Shown: positions 10,716 through 23,076 of the stretch, piece by piece
Position numbering within the stretch: position 1 is the stretch's first letter
Layout: each line of letters starts with the position of its first letter
Assembly (NCBI GenBank): GCA_028671895.1
Contig: CM053813.1
Location: 45,168,501 to 45,232,500, forward strand
Reading direction: 5' to 3'
Length of the DNA: 64,000 nucleotides
From: Oenanthe sinensis
Taxonomy: Eukaryota; Streptophyta; Magnoliopsida; Apiales; Apiaceae
Made by a program: the position numbers and the translations under genes
The notes under the pieces: generated by a model
Databases searched by the model: none
Seen by the model: the letters and a program-made list of their open reading frames with translations, nothing else
What the model was told of the DNA's origin: nothing

Positions 10716-12727
10716 GTTGGATTCTCTTTAACAAAAAATTTCACTAAAAATATTCGTAAGAGATCAAATTCAGTAAAATTGCATATAAGATGAGTATTAA
10801 ATAGTATGCACTTAAAAATACGTAAATACAAGCTGATAATGAATTCAAGTCCTTTTGTTAATTTCAAGTTTAGAAAATACCTAGAGATATTTAGCCAAAA
10901 AAGACAAATTAATAAAATTCGGTGTAGCGTGTAATAATTTGGCATTGAGATTTGAATGGTTCATATTGTTTAGTAGTCAGATTTATTAGTGTGTAATGCT
11001 AATTTGTACACGACAAGCAACTTCCAGGCTAAAATATATGAATGCATTCTGTTACCGCATGTAAAAAATATAGATATAAAATTGATCTATAAATGCTAGC
11101 TAGTGTTTATTTATTTTCTTGACTTGTGAAAATGCAAGATACAATTCACAGTTTACGTTTACCCGCATGTAGATAATCAAAAAAGGTAGAGGATATCCAT
11201 GTACTTTTTTTGGTAATAATTTACTTCTATTTTTAATAATAATAATAATAATAAATATATTATAATTTAAGTATAACAGTAGTTAAATCTAACAGACATT
11301 TATCTATATATCCATTACAACTAAAAATTATAATTCCAAGTCATTTTTTGAAAATTACGATATAGATATAAAATGAGGCTTATGTTCATATATAAATTAA
11401 TGAAATATTTTTGAGTAAATTACTAATAAAAAACTTATATGTCCTTAATCATGTTCTTCGTATAATATATTATGAAATTATTATAAAATATGACATACAA
11501 GTTTCAGTTATTACTCCATTTAAAGTATTTTAAATAAAATCCGTTCATATATAAAAATATTAATATAAAAAATTACAGCGCAGCTAATAGCGATGATTTT
11601 TAAATTATATTTTTTTGACAAGACGATGATTTTTTTAATTTGAATGCAAATTATTATAGACATAATTTGAATAAAAATTACTGTAGATATAATTTGAATA
11701 AAAATAATAACTTACATTAATTATCCAGAGTTATATCACCATTTGAATCATACAAATCATCAGTAATTAATTTTTGTTTGAAGTTAATTGTCAATAGATC
11801 AGTACTCTGTGGAGATGCGAACTAAAATTAAAAATTGAGGAAAAATATTTGGCGTAATTAACGTGCCTACTGGTTTCCCCATTCTCCTCTCACACAACAT
11901 GCAGTCATGCCCGGAAAAGACCAGCTGAAAAGTTACCTAACTAATTAGCTAGGACCATATTCATCGTTGTATGAATGAATCAAGCTAGCAACTCCTTATA
12001 CTTTGGTCGTTTGGAATCTTGGCAGATTTCTTCCCGTAAACATCTCAATTTTATCGCCCTCAAACTATATACAATTCATTTAAAATTATTATTTATAATC
12101 GAATCTCACAAATATCATAATATTATTATTAAATTATTTATTTTAAGTTTTAAAATAGCAACTGATTAGTTACATCTTATAAATGAGATATTATTATTAT
12201 TATTCTATATATATTAAATTTTATATCAAAGACAATTTAAATATTTTAATTTAACCACGGCTCAAATTATTTAATTCACTTATAATATATTTAAAATTTT
12301 GAAAAAAATTTGTGCACCCACAGGTTATAAACTAGTATAACAAATAAATTAGGTAGGTTAAAATTTAAAATGCTCAAAACATAAAAACCTTTATTTTATG
12401 GTAAAAACCATTCACTATAAAATCAATATCAATATTAGTAAATATAGTACAAAAATCAATATGTACTTTAAAATACTTTGATGTAAATAGATACGAGTAT
12501 TACTTATATAATTGGAATGTGGTCAACTGAAGCTATTTATCCTTTTGAAGTTACTCCCCTGCATTTATAAATAAATACTCCGTTTTGAAGATTCACGGAT
12601 TCACCTCTAATATTTATATCCATGCACCATGAACATGCTATCCTAAAATAATGGGTGCTCTCTCTAATTTTAAAAATAGAAAAAATAAAAAATTAAGAAA
12701 CAAAACAAAATAAGGAATAATAATTAA
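10716..12727. other. AT-rich intergenic region
   Basis: Very AT-rich, with an (AAT)n run near 11236-11253 and no gene that I can recognise on either strand. The frames at 10655-10945 (-) and 11975-12169 (+) show no family features. Confidence 0.5.
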
Positions 12728-13391
12728 GGGCCCATTTGTTTATTTCTTAATAAATTTTAATGGGGCATATTAGACTGAATCTGCTGATTCAACTTGTTTG
12801 GATTGATTATTTATAGAACTAAGCGAATTTCAAAACTTCTGAATCGTTGCTTTTCAAAATCCTCCCTCATGTAGATATATTATAGGTATAACCCAATCAT
12901 ATATTTTAGGTAAAGGTTTAAAATTATTTAATTTTTATTATATTTTTAATTAATTGTTTGGATTGTTCTGTTTTAAAAATTATAAAGATTTTGAGCTACT
13001 TGTACAATTTTGTTCACCTCCTGAAACTTGATTAGTTGATTGCACTTGGACTTTATATTCTTTTTTATTATTTGGTGACACGTAACTAATGGCAAAGCCA
13101 CATTTTTTTAACTTTTTTATTTTATTGAAATTGAATTTACTACATGATAACTAGATGAAGATTTTAACTTTTTTTATATTTGTATTTGTACCAAAATATA
13201 TCTATATTTTGTGAAATCATTAACAGTCTTATTCAATCATTTGGATAAATTAAAAAAAATGTTATTAAATTATTATAATTTTTTTACCAAATGATATTAT
13301 TCATTCCGAATTCAGATTTATGATTTATTCAAATCATTCAGAAATATTATTCATTTAGATATAAATTGTCTAGATTTATTAAATGACCCCC
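12728..13391. mobile_element. Putative PIF/Harbinger-like non-autonomous element (664 bp)
   Basis: The left end starts GGGCCCATTTGTTTATTTCT and the right end, on the minus strand, starts GGGGGTCATTTAATAAATCT, an imperfect inverted pair. Both ends are flanked by TAA (12725-12727 and 13392-13394), the usual 3-bp target duplication of this superfamily. There is no transposase frame. The element ends about 60 bases before the first OPT start codon, so it lies in that gene's promoter or 5' UTR region. Confidence 0.5.
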
Positions 13392-13453
13392 TAAATCGAA
13401 GACAAACTCAATACATAACTAGCTTGCTATCAACAACTTTTAAGCAAAGATCC

Positions 13454-16400
13454 ATGGAGGAACCATCATTCTCACATGAAATACAAACTCCTCTGTGTAA
13501 GTATAGAATCATATCCATTCTCATATGCGTGTTTATATTTTCATTAATGCTTAATTATTCTTCAAATTAATTATTGCTAACATTATTAAATATTTCTCCG
13601 GCTAGTATCAAATCTTCCGTTAAGCTCAGTGGTGCATCATGAAGACGAGGACTCGTGTGATGAGTCTCCAATCAGGCAAGTTGCCCTCACCGTCCCGACA
13701 ACCGACGACGAAACCCTCCCGGTGCTCACCTTCCGAATGTGGGTCTTAGGAACACTCTCATGCGTCGTGTTATCATTCCTCAACCAATTTTTTTGGTACC
13801 GAACCGAACCGTTGACCATCACGGCGATCTCAGCTCAGATCGCCGTGGTTCCATTAGGCCAACTAATGGCAGCTAAAATAACCGAAAGAATATTTTTCCG
13901 AGGAACAAGATGGGAGTTCACGTTAAATCCAGGACCATTTAACGTGAAAGAACATGTCCTTATCACCATTTTCGCAAACTCCGGTGCTGGTTCGGTGTAC
14001 GCTATTCATGTTGTTACCGGTGTTAAGATTTTTTATGCACGTCACATCACATTCTTTGTATCTTTGCTTATTGTCCTAACAACTCAGGTATCATTGTCAC
14101 TTAATTTGCTGTAAATTTAGCTATGTTTTATTTTTATTTATTTATTGAAATGTGGTAGATATAGCTAGAGTGAAAATGTATTGTTGTTGAATGGTAGATA
14201 CTGGGATTTGGATGGGCTGGTATATTCAGAAGATACCTGGTGGAGCCAGCTGCTATGTGGTGGCCTGCTAATCTCGTTCAAGTCTCCTTGTTCAGGTACG
14301 TACGTTTAATCACTTGACTTGTAATCTTTTCCTAATATTATTCCGTCACGTAAACTTAATTGAGTATCTGTATATCTTATCGTATGATACGATTCACATA
14401 ATTAGCTCTCTTAAAATCGTAAGATATTGAGAAATTCGTTATTAATAAAAAAAAAATTGTCAAATTGATGCTTAACTTAATTATGCGACATCACTAAATA
14501 TACAAATAATTTGTCTGTTAATCATTTAAAGTTATGATTAAAGCATAAATTATTACTAGTAATCACTACTTGCAACATATATTAAATTAATTTTGTCGGC
14601 TAATGACAAGTTGACGTGACTGAACTCAAGTATATGACTGGCCTGTCATTGCGGGGCGGGGTTGCTTAATTTGAAACGTTACCAAAACGTGATTAGAAAT
14701 TTAGAATGGCGGAGATTTAATTAAAATATGTTTTTAGACATAATTTTTGTTTTCGTGTATCTCGTAATTAGAATATCGGGGGAGACTCTAAATGAATTTT
14801 ATACGCAAGTTACACTGATGTGTTGCCGTAAGATTGAGTAGAATGTCCCACTTTGAGCTGGCTGTTACCTGGCGTAATTATTCATGTTCATATGGAGAGC
14901 TGTAATTGGGCCACGTGAGTCTTCTTTTACATGTGAATCAGTGAATATTTGTCACCGTTAATTTAAATATTTGTGTAATAGAAAATTTCAAATCATAGTT
15001 TTAAAACATATTGGTATTAAAGTAGTGTTATTATTATGCACTGATGTATTTTTAATTGTATTTTGTATTGTCGATCAACTTTGATACCAATACATAAATA
15101 TGAGTTCAGACATGCGTCAGTTAAAAATAAACATTTATGGTATAATCACAAATGAAATTCGTTTCTATCTGTGTGCAGAGGTTGACATGTTTTTTTATTC
15201 AAATCTATATTTTTGCAACCAAATCAGTTCAATATTTCTATTTTTAACATTATTTTTCAAAAAGGGAAATTCCTTTGAAAAATAACTTCCTCTTTTAAAA
15301 AATATTTTTCAAACTGAAAGTGATGGAATATGATTTCCGGATTAATATTTTCTGAGAATTCACTTTTTAGAAAAATATTTTTCAAATCCAACTTATTTTA
15401 TGACAAATAAGTGGAATAATACTTTCCAGGGCCAAAATATTTTTCAAAATCAAGTTATTCTCGCAATTAAACAAATTAGGTATTTATATCCCTGATATCT
15501 TTCTTTTTTTTGGAAGGTATATCCCTGACATCTTAGCATAATAGGTAACATGTTATGAACAAAAATACATGCTGATTTTAAAAGATTCTCTGAAATCTAA
15601 ATTGAATACATGTTAATTTTGAGATCCAATAGAATATCAGTTGAATGCACCCCTCGCATCACTAGACTCATTAAGGCAACAAGAAATTAAGAGGGGGGCA
15701 TGCGTTAGATTATATCAGGGTGTGGATCATCTTACACTTAAATTGTTTTTGGCAATATTTTATTTTTCTGCATTGTAAAATGTATAGGAAGATTGATTTT
15801 TGAAGCATTGCTTTGCAGGGCTCTGCATGAGAAAGAAGAAAGGCCTAAAGGCGGATTAACTCGAACTCAATTCTTCGTAATAGCCTTTATTTGCAGCTTT
15901 GCTTTCTACGTCTTCCCTGGCTACCTCTTTCAAATGTTAACCTCTCTTTCTTGGATCTGCTGGATCTTCCCAAAATCAGTTCTAGCACAGCAACTTGGCT
16001 CTGGCCTCCACGGCCTAGGCATTGGTGCTGTTGGCCTCGACTGGTCTTCCATTTCGGCCTACCTTGGAAGTCCGTTAGCCAGCCCATGGTTCGCCACTGC
16101 CAATGTTGCTGTGGGATTTTTTCTAGTCATGTATGTTGTGACACCTTTGAGTTACTGGTTCAATTTTTATAAAGCCAAAAATTTTCCCATATTTTCTGAT
16201 GATCTCTTCACTTCCTCTGGCCAAATTTACAATATTACAACCATTATTGATGATAATTTCCACCTGGATTCTGCGGCTTATGAACGCGAAGGACCTCTTT
16301 ATCTTAGTACATTTTTTGCTATGACTTATGGTGTTGGATTCGCAGCTCTCTCTGCCACAGTTATGCATGTGTTTTTATTTCATGGAAGGTACCATTTCTT

Positions 16401-17793
16401 AATCTGTCACACACTCACGCCTGATTGATAGTGAAATGAATGCCAATCATTTTTTGGATTAATATATGCAGGGAGATATGGGAGCAAAGCAAATCAAGTT
16501 TCAAAGAAAAGAAAATGGACATACACACAAGACTTATGAGCGAATATAAACAAGTTCCAGAGTGGTGGTTCTGGTCCATTCTGGTTGCAAACATAACACT
16601 TACGATTTTCGCCTGTGAGTATTACAATGACCAACTTCAACTGCCTTGGTGGGGTGTACTACTAGCTTGCGCCATTGCCTTCTTTTTCACTCTTCCTATT
16701 GGGATCATCACTGCCATTACTAACCAGGTTTCATGCATTCCTATATCGCTTAATTTTAACAAAACTGAGTTCTAACTGTAAATTTAAAATATGCATACGT
16801 GCATGTTCTTTACATGAGAGTATAAAACATTAAATTTTAAACAAAACGACCGCTCTACTAATTCCACACATCTTTTCCATAAAACTGTAGGCTCCAGGCT
16901 TAAACATTATCACAGAATACATCATAGGATACATCTATCCAGGGTATCCGGTTGCTAATATGTGCTTCAAGGTGTATGGTTACATAAGTATGTCACAAGC
17001 AATTACCTTCCTCCAAGACTTTAAGCTTGGTCACTACATGAAAATTCCACCACGGACAATGTTCATGGCACAGGTCAGTTCTCTATTCTTTGATCAAGAT
17101 CTACCTCCTAAAATTATGCAACAGATCACCAGTTTTCAGTTTCTGATTATTCAAAATTGATTTTGCCAAATTTTTCAGATAGTTGGTACGCTTATAGCAA
17201 GTTTAGTGTACTTGATAACTGCCTGGTGGTTAATGGAAACTATTCCTGATATTTGTGCAACTGCATCTTCTGGTGGCACTGTGTGGACTTGCCCAGGAGA
17301 TCATGTGTTCTATGATGCATCCGTTATATGGGGACTTATCGGACCTCGTAGGATTTTTGGAGATTTAGGCACTTATGCAATGGTGAATTGGTTCTTTTTG
17401 CTTGGAGCAATTGCTCCTGTTTTTGTCTGGTTAGCTCACAGGGCATTCCCTGACCAAGAGTGGATTAGGCTCATAAACATGCCAGTACTAATAGGCGCCA
17501 CAGGGCAGATGCCACCAGCTACTGCAGTTAACTATACTGCATGGATCATGGTTGGATTTTTATCCGGATTTGTAGTGTATAGATATAGACCGGATTGGTG
17601 GCAACGCCATAATTATGTTCTTTCTGGTGCACTCGACGCTGGTCTGGCTTTTATGGGAGTCCTTTTGTATCTATGCTTAGGATTGGAAGATATTGGTCTT
17701 AATTGGTGGGGCAATGAACTTGATGGATGTCCTTATGCTTCTTGTCCAACAGCTCCAGGGATTGTAGTCGATGGCTGCCCTGTGGTTATGTAG
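13454..17793 (+). CDS. OPT: Oligopeptide transporter (OPT family), tandem copy 1
   Basis: Seven exons: 13454-13496, 13606-14087, 14198-14295, 15819-16388, 16472-16727, 16891-17073 and 17179-17793. Phases match throughout, giving 748 residues, the usual size. It is a polytopic membrane protein with two family marks: the NPG motif in NPGPFNVKEHVLITIFANSG (N at about residue 122) and the KIPPR motif (about residues 534-538). OPT proteins are proton-coupled carriers of small peptides, glutathione or metal chelates across the plasma membrane. The start ATG is supported by the same short first exon in copy 2. Intron 3 is 1,523 bp, against 459 bp in copy 2. By position next to MTA and PUX10 homologues it corresponds to Arabidopsis OPT7; the substrate cannot be told from sequence. 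Confidence 0.95.
14296..15818 (+). other. Enlarged intron 3 of OPT copy 1
   Basis: This intron is about 1 kb longer than its counterpart in copy 2 (19719-20177). It contains an imperfect hairpin at about 15249-15284 (TTATTTTTCAAA ... TTTGAAAAATAA) inside a stretch rich in ATTTTTCAAA motifs (15240-15460), which looks like a decayed insertion. No gene is recognised in it. Confidence 0.5.
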
Positions 17794-18839
17794 CCACAAA
17801 TAAGAATCAAAAGTCATGCATGTCTTTCATTGTGGCTTCACTTTGTATAAATAGTACTGTTATTGGTACTATTTTTCTTGTAATTGTTTCTGTTAAAAGA
17901 ATTGTGCAAATTACTATCACTTGATTCTTGAACAAAGTCTCTCTGCATGATTAATCAAACAGCCCTAGCTTCATCTTTAGGATACAGGGCTAACTTCAGT
18001 GGATATCAAGATTGCAGATTCGTTCCTAAACAAAAATTGTTTGTTGATTTTGATGATTGGACGGAGCTTTAAGATGTACGACTTGTATCCGTGATTCGAT
18101 TTCAATATCAAAACTCTAATATCATGTCAAAACTGGATTTACAGATGAAAGATTAATCATAGTAGAAGCTTTATGAAGAAGTTAAGATAAAGATATATGC
18201 AAACTGCTTGTAGAGAAGAAATTTATGAATCTGGTAATATTATAGACTTGATGATCATACTCTGTTCTATACTACAGCAATAGGCATCTTGCATAATTAG
18301 GCTTCTAACAAATCTCGGGATGAGTAGGATTTGGGACGAGATAATTCTTTACCATTTGGTTATCGAATCGTGCTAAACAAATCAATATAAACTATTCAAA
18401 CTAATTTTTTTTAGAATACATAATTTTTTCAAAAGAATTATATAAAAAGGAACGGAAATACAAAAAAATGTATTTTAGCCATTTGAGGCCGCATGAGACA
18501 TGCGGAATCCGGTCACTTTAAAAAGTTGAAAATTCCTATTCAAGACAGGTAAGTGGAAAAATTATTAGATTCGGTTTTCTTCTTATCTTTTTCAAGAATC
18601 GAAATATAAGATTATTTAATTTGAGTGCACTTCTGAATATACATACATATATACACGTGTTCTGAGTTCTGACATGTTAAAATGCTGCAATAATGAACTT
18701 ACAAAGTTACAAGGTTCATGTTTTCACAATTTCCCTTCATTATCATAAATACTCTCTAGTTAGTACTATTAGAACGGTACTAAGATGAGGAGGAACTAAA
18801 AAGCTAGCTGTGTGTCATCTGATTTTGAGCAACAAAAAC
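17794..18839. other. Spacer between the OPT tandem copies
   Basis: Bases 17794-17936 are the 3' UTR of copy 1 and match the 3' UTR of copy 2 at 22123-22264 closely. The rest is unique AT-rich spacer containing the promoter of copy 2. No gene is seen. Confidence 0.6.
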
Positions 18840-21800
18840 ATGGAGGAACAATCAATCTCACATGAAATACAAACTCCTTTATGTAAGTAACCATCCTATT
18901 ATTGTGTCTGTGTCGGTTAATCATCATTAATCTTAAAATAATTTACTATTTATATTTACTTGTTCTTAATTTTATTGGCCAGTATCAAATCTTCTGTCAA
19001 GTTCATTGTCGAAAGATGAAGAGTTGCGTGATGAGTCTCCGATCAGACAGGTGGCACTCACTGTCCCTAACACCGACGACGAGACCCTCCCGGTACTCAC
19101 ATTCAGAATGTGGGTTCTGGGGACTCTCTCGTGCATTGTCTTATCTTTTCTCAACATGTTTTTTTGGTACAGAACTGAACCATTGACCATCACGGCGATC
19201 TCAGCTCAGATCGCCGTGGTTCCATTAGGCCAACTAATGGCAGCTAAAATAACTGACAGAATATTTTTTCAAGGAACAAGATGGGAGTTCACTTTGAATC
19301 CAGGCCCATTTAACGTTAAAGAACATGTCCTTATTACCATTTTTGCAAACTCTGGTGCTGGTTCGGTCTATGCTATTTATGTGGTTACGGGAGTTAAGAT
19401 TTTTTATGGGCGTCACATCACTTTCTTTGTCTCTTTGCTTGTTGTCCTAACAACTCAGGTATCAGATTACTACTATTTATCGTTTTATAATTGGGTAGTG
19501 ACAGTGTAGTGCATATAGATTTATTAATCATAGTGGCTTAGTGGGGATATTTGTTTGAAACTCGATTACTATTATAAGTTTCAGCAATTTTAAATATTTA
19601 AAACGGTTGTTGGATGCTAGATAATGGGGTTTGGATGGGCTGGTATCTTCAGAAAATATCTGGTGGAGCCAGCAGCTATGTGGTGGCCGGCTAATCTTGT
19701 TCAAGTCTCCTTGTTCAGGTAAGTTTATCTGCTGTTTACCACATATATTTACACATACATGTACATGATGGGGACTAAATTTAAAGTTAATTAAGTTGTC
19801 AGAACTTCTTAACTTATCGTAATTTTTTTAAAAGTGATTACTAATTTGGTACGGAAAGCATAGTATTCACATGTATAGAGTATTTACTTTTACTTAAATT
19901 GTCTTTTAAATACTTAAATTGTCTTCTTGTAGTACCTTTAAGTGTTGGTACCAGTCTTGTAAAAATGGATAAAAAATACTGGTCGGCGTGTAATTGGGAC
20001 TAATTGATGAAAAGGCTTTCTAGTGATTAATCGTGTAATTGAAAAGTAATAAGAATAATCAGAATAATAATCGGATATATTAAAATCAAGGATTTTTTGA
20101 ATCATGGTCGGACATAAAATTAATGAATTTGTTTTACAGCAAAATGGATGACACTACTTGAACAATTTTTTGTACAGGGCACTGCACGAGAAAGAAATAA
20201 GGTCCAAAGGCGGATTAACTCGTACACAGTTCTTCCTAATCGCGTTCATTTGCAACTTTGCATTCTATGTCTTCCCTGGCTACCTCTTTCAAATGTTAAC
20301 CTCCCTTTCTTGGATCTGCTGGATCTTCCCAAAATCAGTTCTAGCACAGCAACTTGGTTCTGGACTCCACGGCCTAGGCATTGGTGCCATTGCCCTGGAC
20401 TGGTCTTCCATTTCCGCCTATCTTGGAAGCCCATTGGCAAGCCCATGGTTTGCCACTGCCAATGTTGCTGTGGGTTTTTCCTTACTCATGTTTGTTGTGA
20501 CACCTATAACCTACTGGCTCAACTTTTATGAAGCAAAAAAATTCCCCATATTTTCTGATGGTCTCTTTACCTCCTCTGGCCAAGCTTACAATGTTACATC
20601 CATCATTGACTCTAATTTTCACCTGGATTTTGTGGCTTATGAACACGAAGGACCCCTTTATATTAGTACATTTTTTGCCATGACGTATGGTGTTGGATTT
20701 GCAGCTCTCTCTGCCACTGTTGTACATGTTTTTCTATTTCATGGAAGGTAACATTTATTAATCTCAGTTACAGTCTTGCACACTTGTTTGGCATCGAAAT
20801 ATATGTCCAGTATTTTGGTAATATATGCAGGGAAATATGGGAGCAAAGCAAATCAAGTTTTAAAGAAAAGAAAATGGACGTGCATACAAGACTTATGAGC
20901 AAATATAAACAAGTTCCAGAGTGGTGGTTTTCGTGCATCCTAGTGGCCAACATAGCACTTACAATATTTTCCTGTGAATATTACAATGATCAACTGCAAC
21001 TTCCTTGGTGGGGTGTATTACTAGCTTGTGTCTTTGCCTTTTTTTTCACTCTTCCTATTGGGATCATCACTGCAATTACTAACCAGGTTTCATGCATTCC
21101 CTATATTAGCTTGATTTAAAATTGAGTTATATCTGTGCTGTATGTGTTCATATACTTTATAATTGAGTATAGAACATGTAGTTACAATCTAAAAGTCTGT
21201 CATATTATTTTCCATATATCTGTAGCAACCAGGCTTAAATATCATCACAGAATATATAATAGGATACATCTATCCGGGGTATCCGGTTGCTAATATGTGC
21301 TTCAAGATTCTTGGTTGGGTGGGTATGTCTCAAGCAATTACCTTCCTTAAAGACTTTAAGCTTGGCCATTACATGAAAATTCCACCTCGAACAATGTTTA
21401 TGGCGCAGGTCAGTTTTATATTCATAGATCTAGATATACCTTCTAGTGTTATATACAGCAATTTTTAGTGTCTGATTATTTTCAATTGATCTTATCAATT
21501 TTTTCAGATAGTGGGTACGCTTATAGCAAGTTTAGTGTACTTGATAACAGCCTGGTGTTTAATGGAAACTATTCCTGAAATTTGTGAAACTGCATCTTCT
21601 GGTGGCACTGTGTGGACTTGCCCGATAGATCATATCTTTTATGATGCATCCGTTGTCTGGGGATTAATCGGACCTCGTAGAACTTTTGGAGATTTAGGCA
21701 CTTATGCCATGGTGAATTGGTTCTTTTTGCTAGGAGCAATTGCTCCTGTTTTTGTCTGGTTAGCTCACAAAGCATTTCCTAACCAAGACTGGATTAGGCT

Positions 21801-22122
21801 CGTAAACATGCCAGTACTAATAGGCGCAACAGGACTGATGCCAGCAGCTACTGCAATTAACTACAGTGCATGGATTATGGTTGGGTTTTTATCTGGATTT
21901 GTAGTCTATAGATATAGACCGGATTGGTGGAAGCGCCATAATTATGTTCTTTCTGGTGCACTTGATGCTGGACTGGCTTTTATGGGAGTGCTTTTGTATC
22001 TATGCTTAGGACTGGAAAATATTGGTCTTGATTGGTGGGGTAATGAACTTGATGGATGCCCTTATGCTTCCTGTCCCACAGCTCAAGGGATTGCAGTTGA
22101 TGGCTGCCCTGTAGTTTTGTAG
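18840..22122 (+). CDS. OPT: Oligopeptide transporter (OPT family), tandem copy 2
   Basis: Seven exons with the same phases as copy 1: 18840-18882, 18983-19458, 19621-19718, 20178-20747, 20831-21086, 21226-21408 and 21508-22122, giving 746 residues. Exons 4, 5, 6 and 7 have exactly the same lengths as in copy 1. The NPG and KIPPR motifs are kept, and there is no stop or frameshift. Differences lie mainly in the N-terminal polar tail (SKDEELRDESPIRQ against HHEDEDSCDESPIRQ) and in loops. The first codon of exon 6 is CAA here and GCT in copy 1. Both genes look functional, and they may share substrate but differ in expression because their upstream regions are unrelated. Confidence 0.95.
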
Positions 22123-22264
22123 CCACATATAAGAATCAAAAGTCATGCATGCCTTACATTGTGGCTTCACTTTGTATAAATAGTACTGTTATCTGTACTC
22201 TTTTTCTTGTAACTGTTTCTGCCGAAAGAATTGTGCAAATTACCATCAGTTGATTCTTGAACAA

Positions 22265-23076
22265 AACTCTCATGATTTATGACTCACCCTACAATTCAAT
22301 AATCATGTTATTTCAAAGAAAAAAAAAACATTTGAAGATGCAATACATTTTTACTAGTTATTGCAATGGTGGCAGTCAAGTACAAACTTCACGGTTGTTA
22401 TATGTAATGATGAATAATTTTGGTTTTGATCATAATGTATGCCAAGTAAAATCTTCACCTTGGTTTTGTTGGTCGCTAAACGGTTTGAATTTACTGATTT
22501 ATGTCCCCAGGCCACATTTTACGATATTCAAGTTCTTAAAGTGCTAAGAAGATATCAAAGACCTTTTAATTTATCGGTATCTCCCTCGCTCCCATTACAG
22601 AAGGTCGAGTTTCCAGAACATGTCAAAAACAAGTTGGATGTGCGTGATTATCAAAAAAATTAAAAAGTAAAAGATAATGTATATGACTTTGTTTTGTTAC
22701 TTTATTAGACGTAGCAAGTAATGAATTTGGAAACTTGTAAAAAACATACAAGGACAGTGCATATGTGAAATTTTGTTTGGGGAACACAAGTGAGGGCCGA
22801 GGGGTGAGCATAAGCATTAACATTGTTATAAAAAGACTCACAAATGAGTAAATTGCATATTTATCGCTCGTGTTCAGCATGCAACAACTTTATGAGATAT
22901 AAAGGAATATAGTAATCATCAAGTAATACTTTACGTAGTCATTGCTTGATCCTACCCTTGTTTGTGAAGTTTCAGGGGAGGATTGGACTAGAGGAGTCAG
23001 GAGCCTACTACAAAAAATTTGTAGTTGTTATAAAGTGCCAAGTACTATAAGATAAATCCATCTGTAAGGTGTAGAA
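22265..23076. other. Region between OPT copy 2 and the DUF4220 pseudogene
   Basis: No clear gene. A stretch at 22439-22663 (+) can be read as a 74-residue frame with balanced amino-acid use (for example VLRRYQRPFNLSVSPSLPLQ), which might be a gene fragment, but I recognise no family. The rest is non-coding in appearance. Confidence 0.35.

Noticed and set aside
15887..16368. Antisense and shifted frames over OPT exon 4 (also 20246-20727)
   Set aside because: The same shadows appear in both tandem copies because the coding exon is conserved; none has its own start context or domain.
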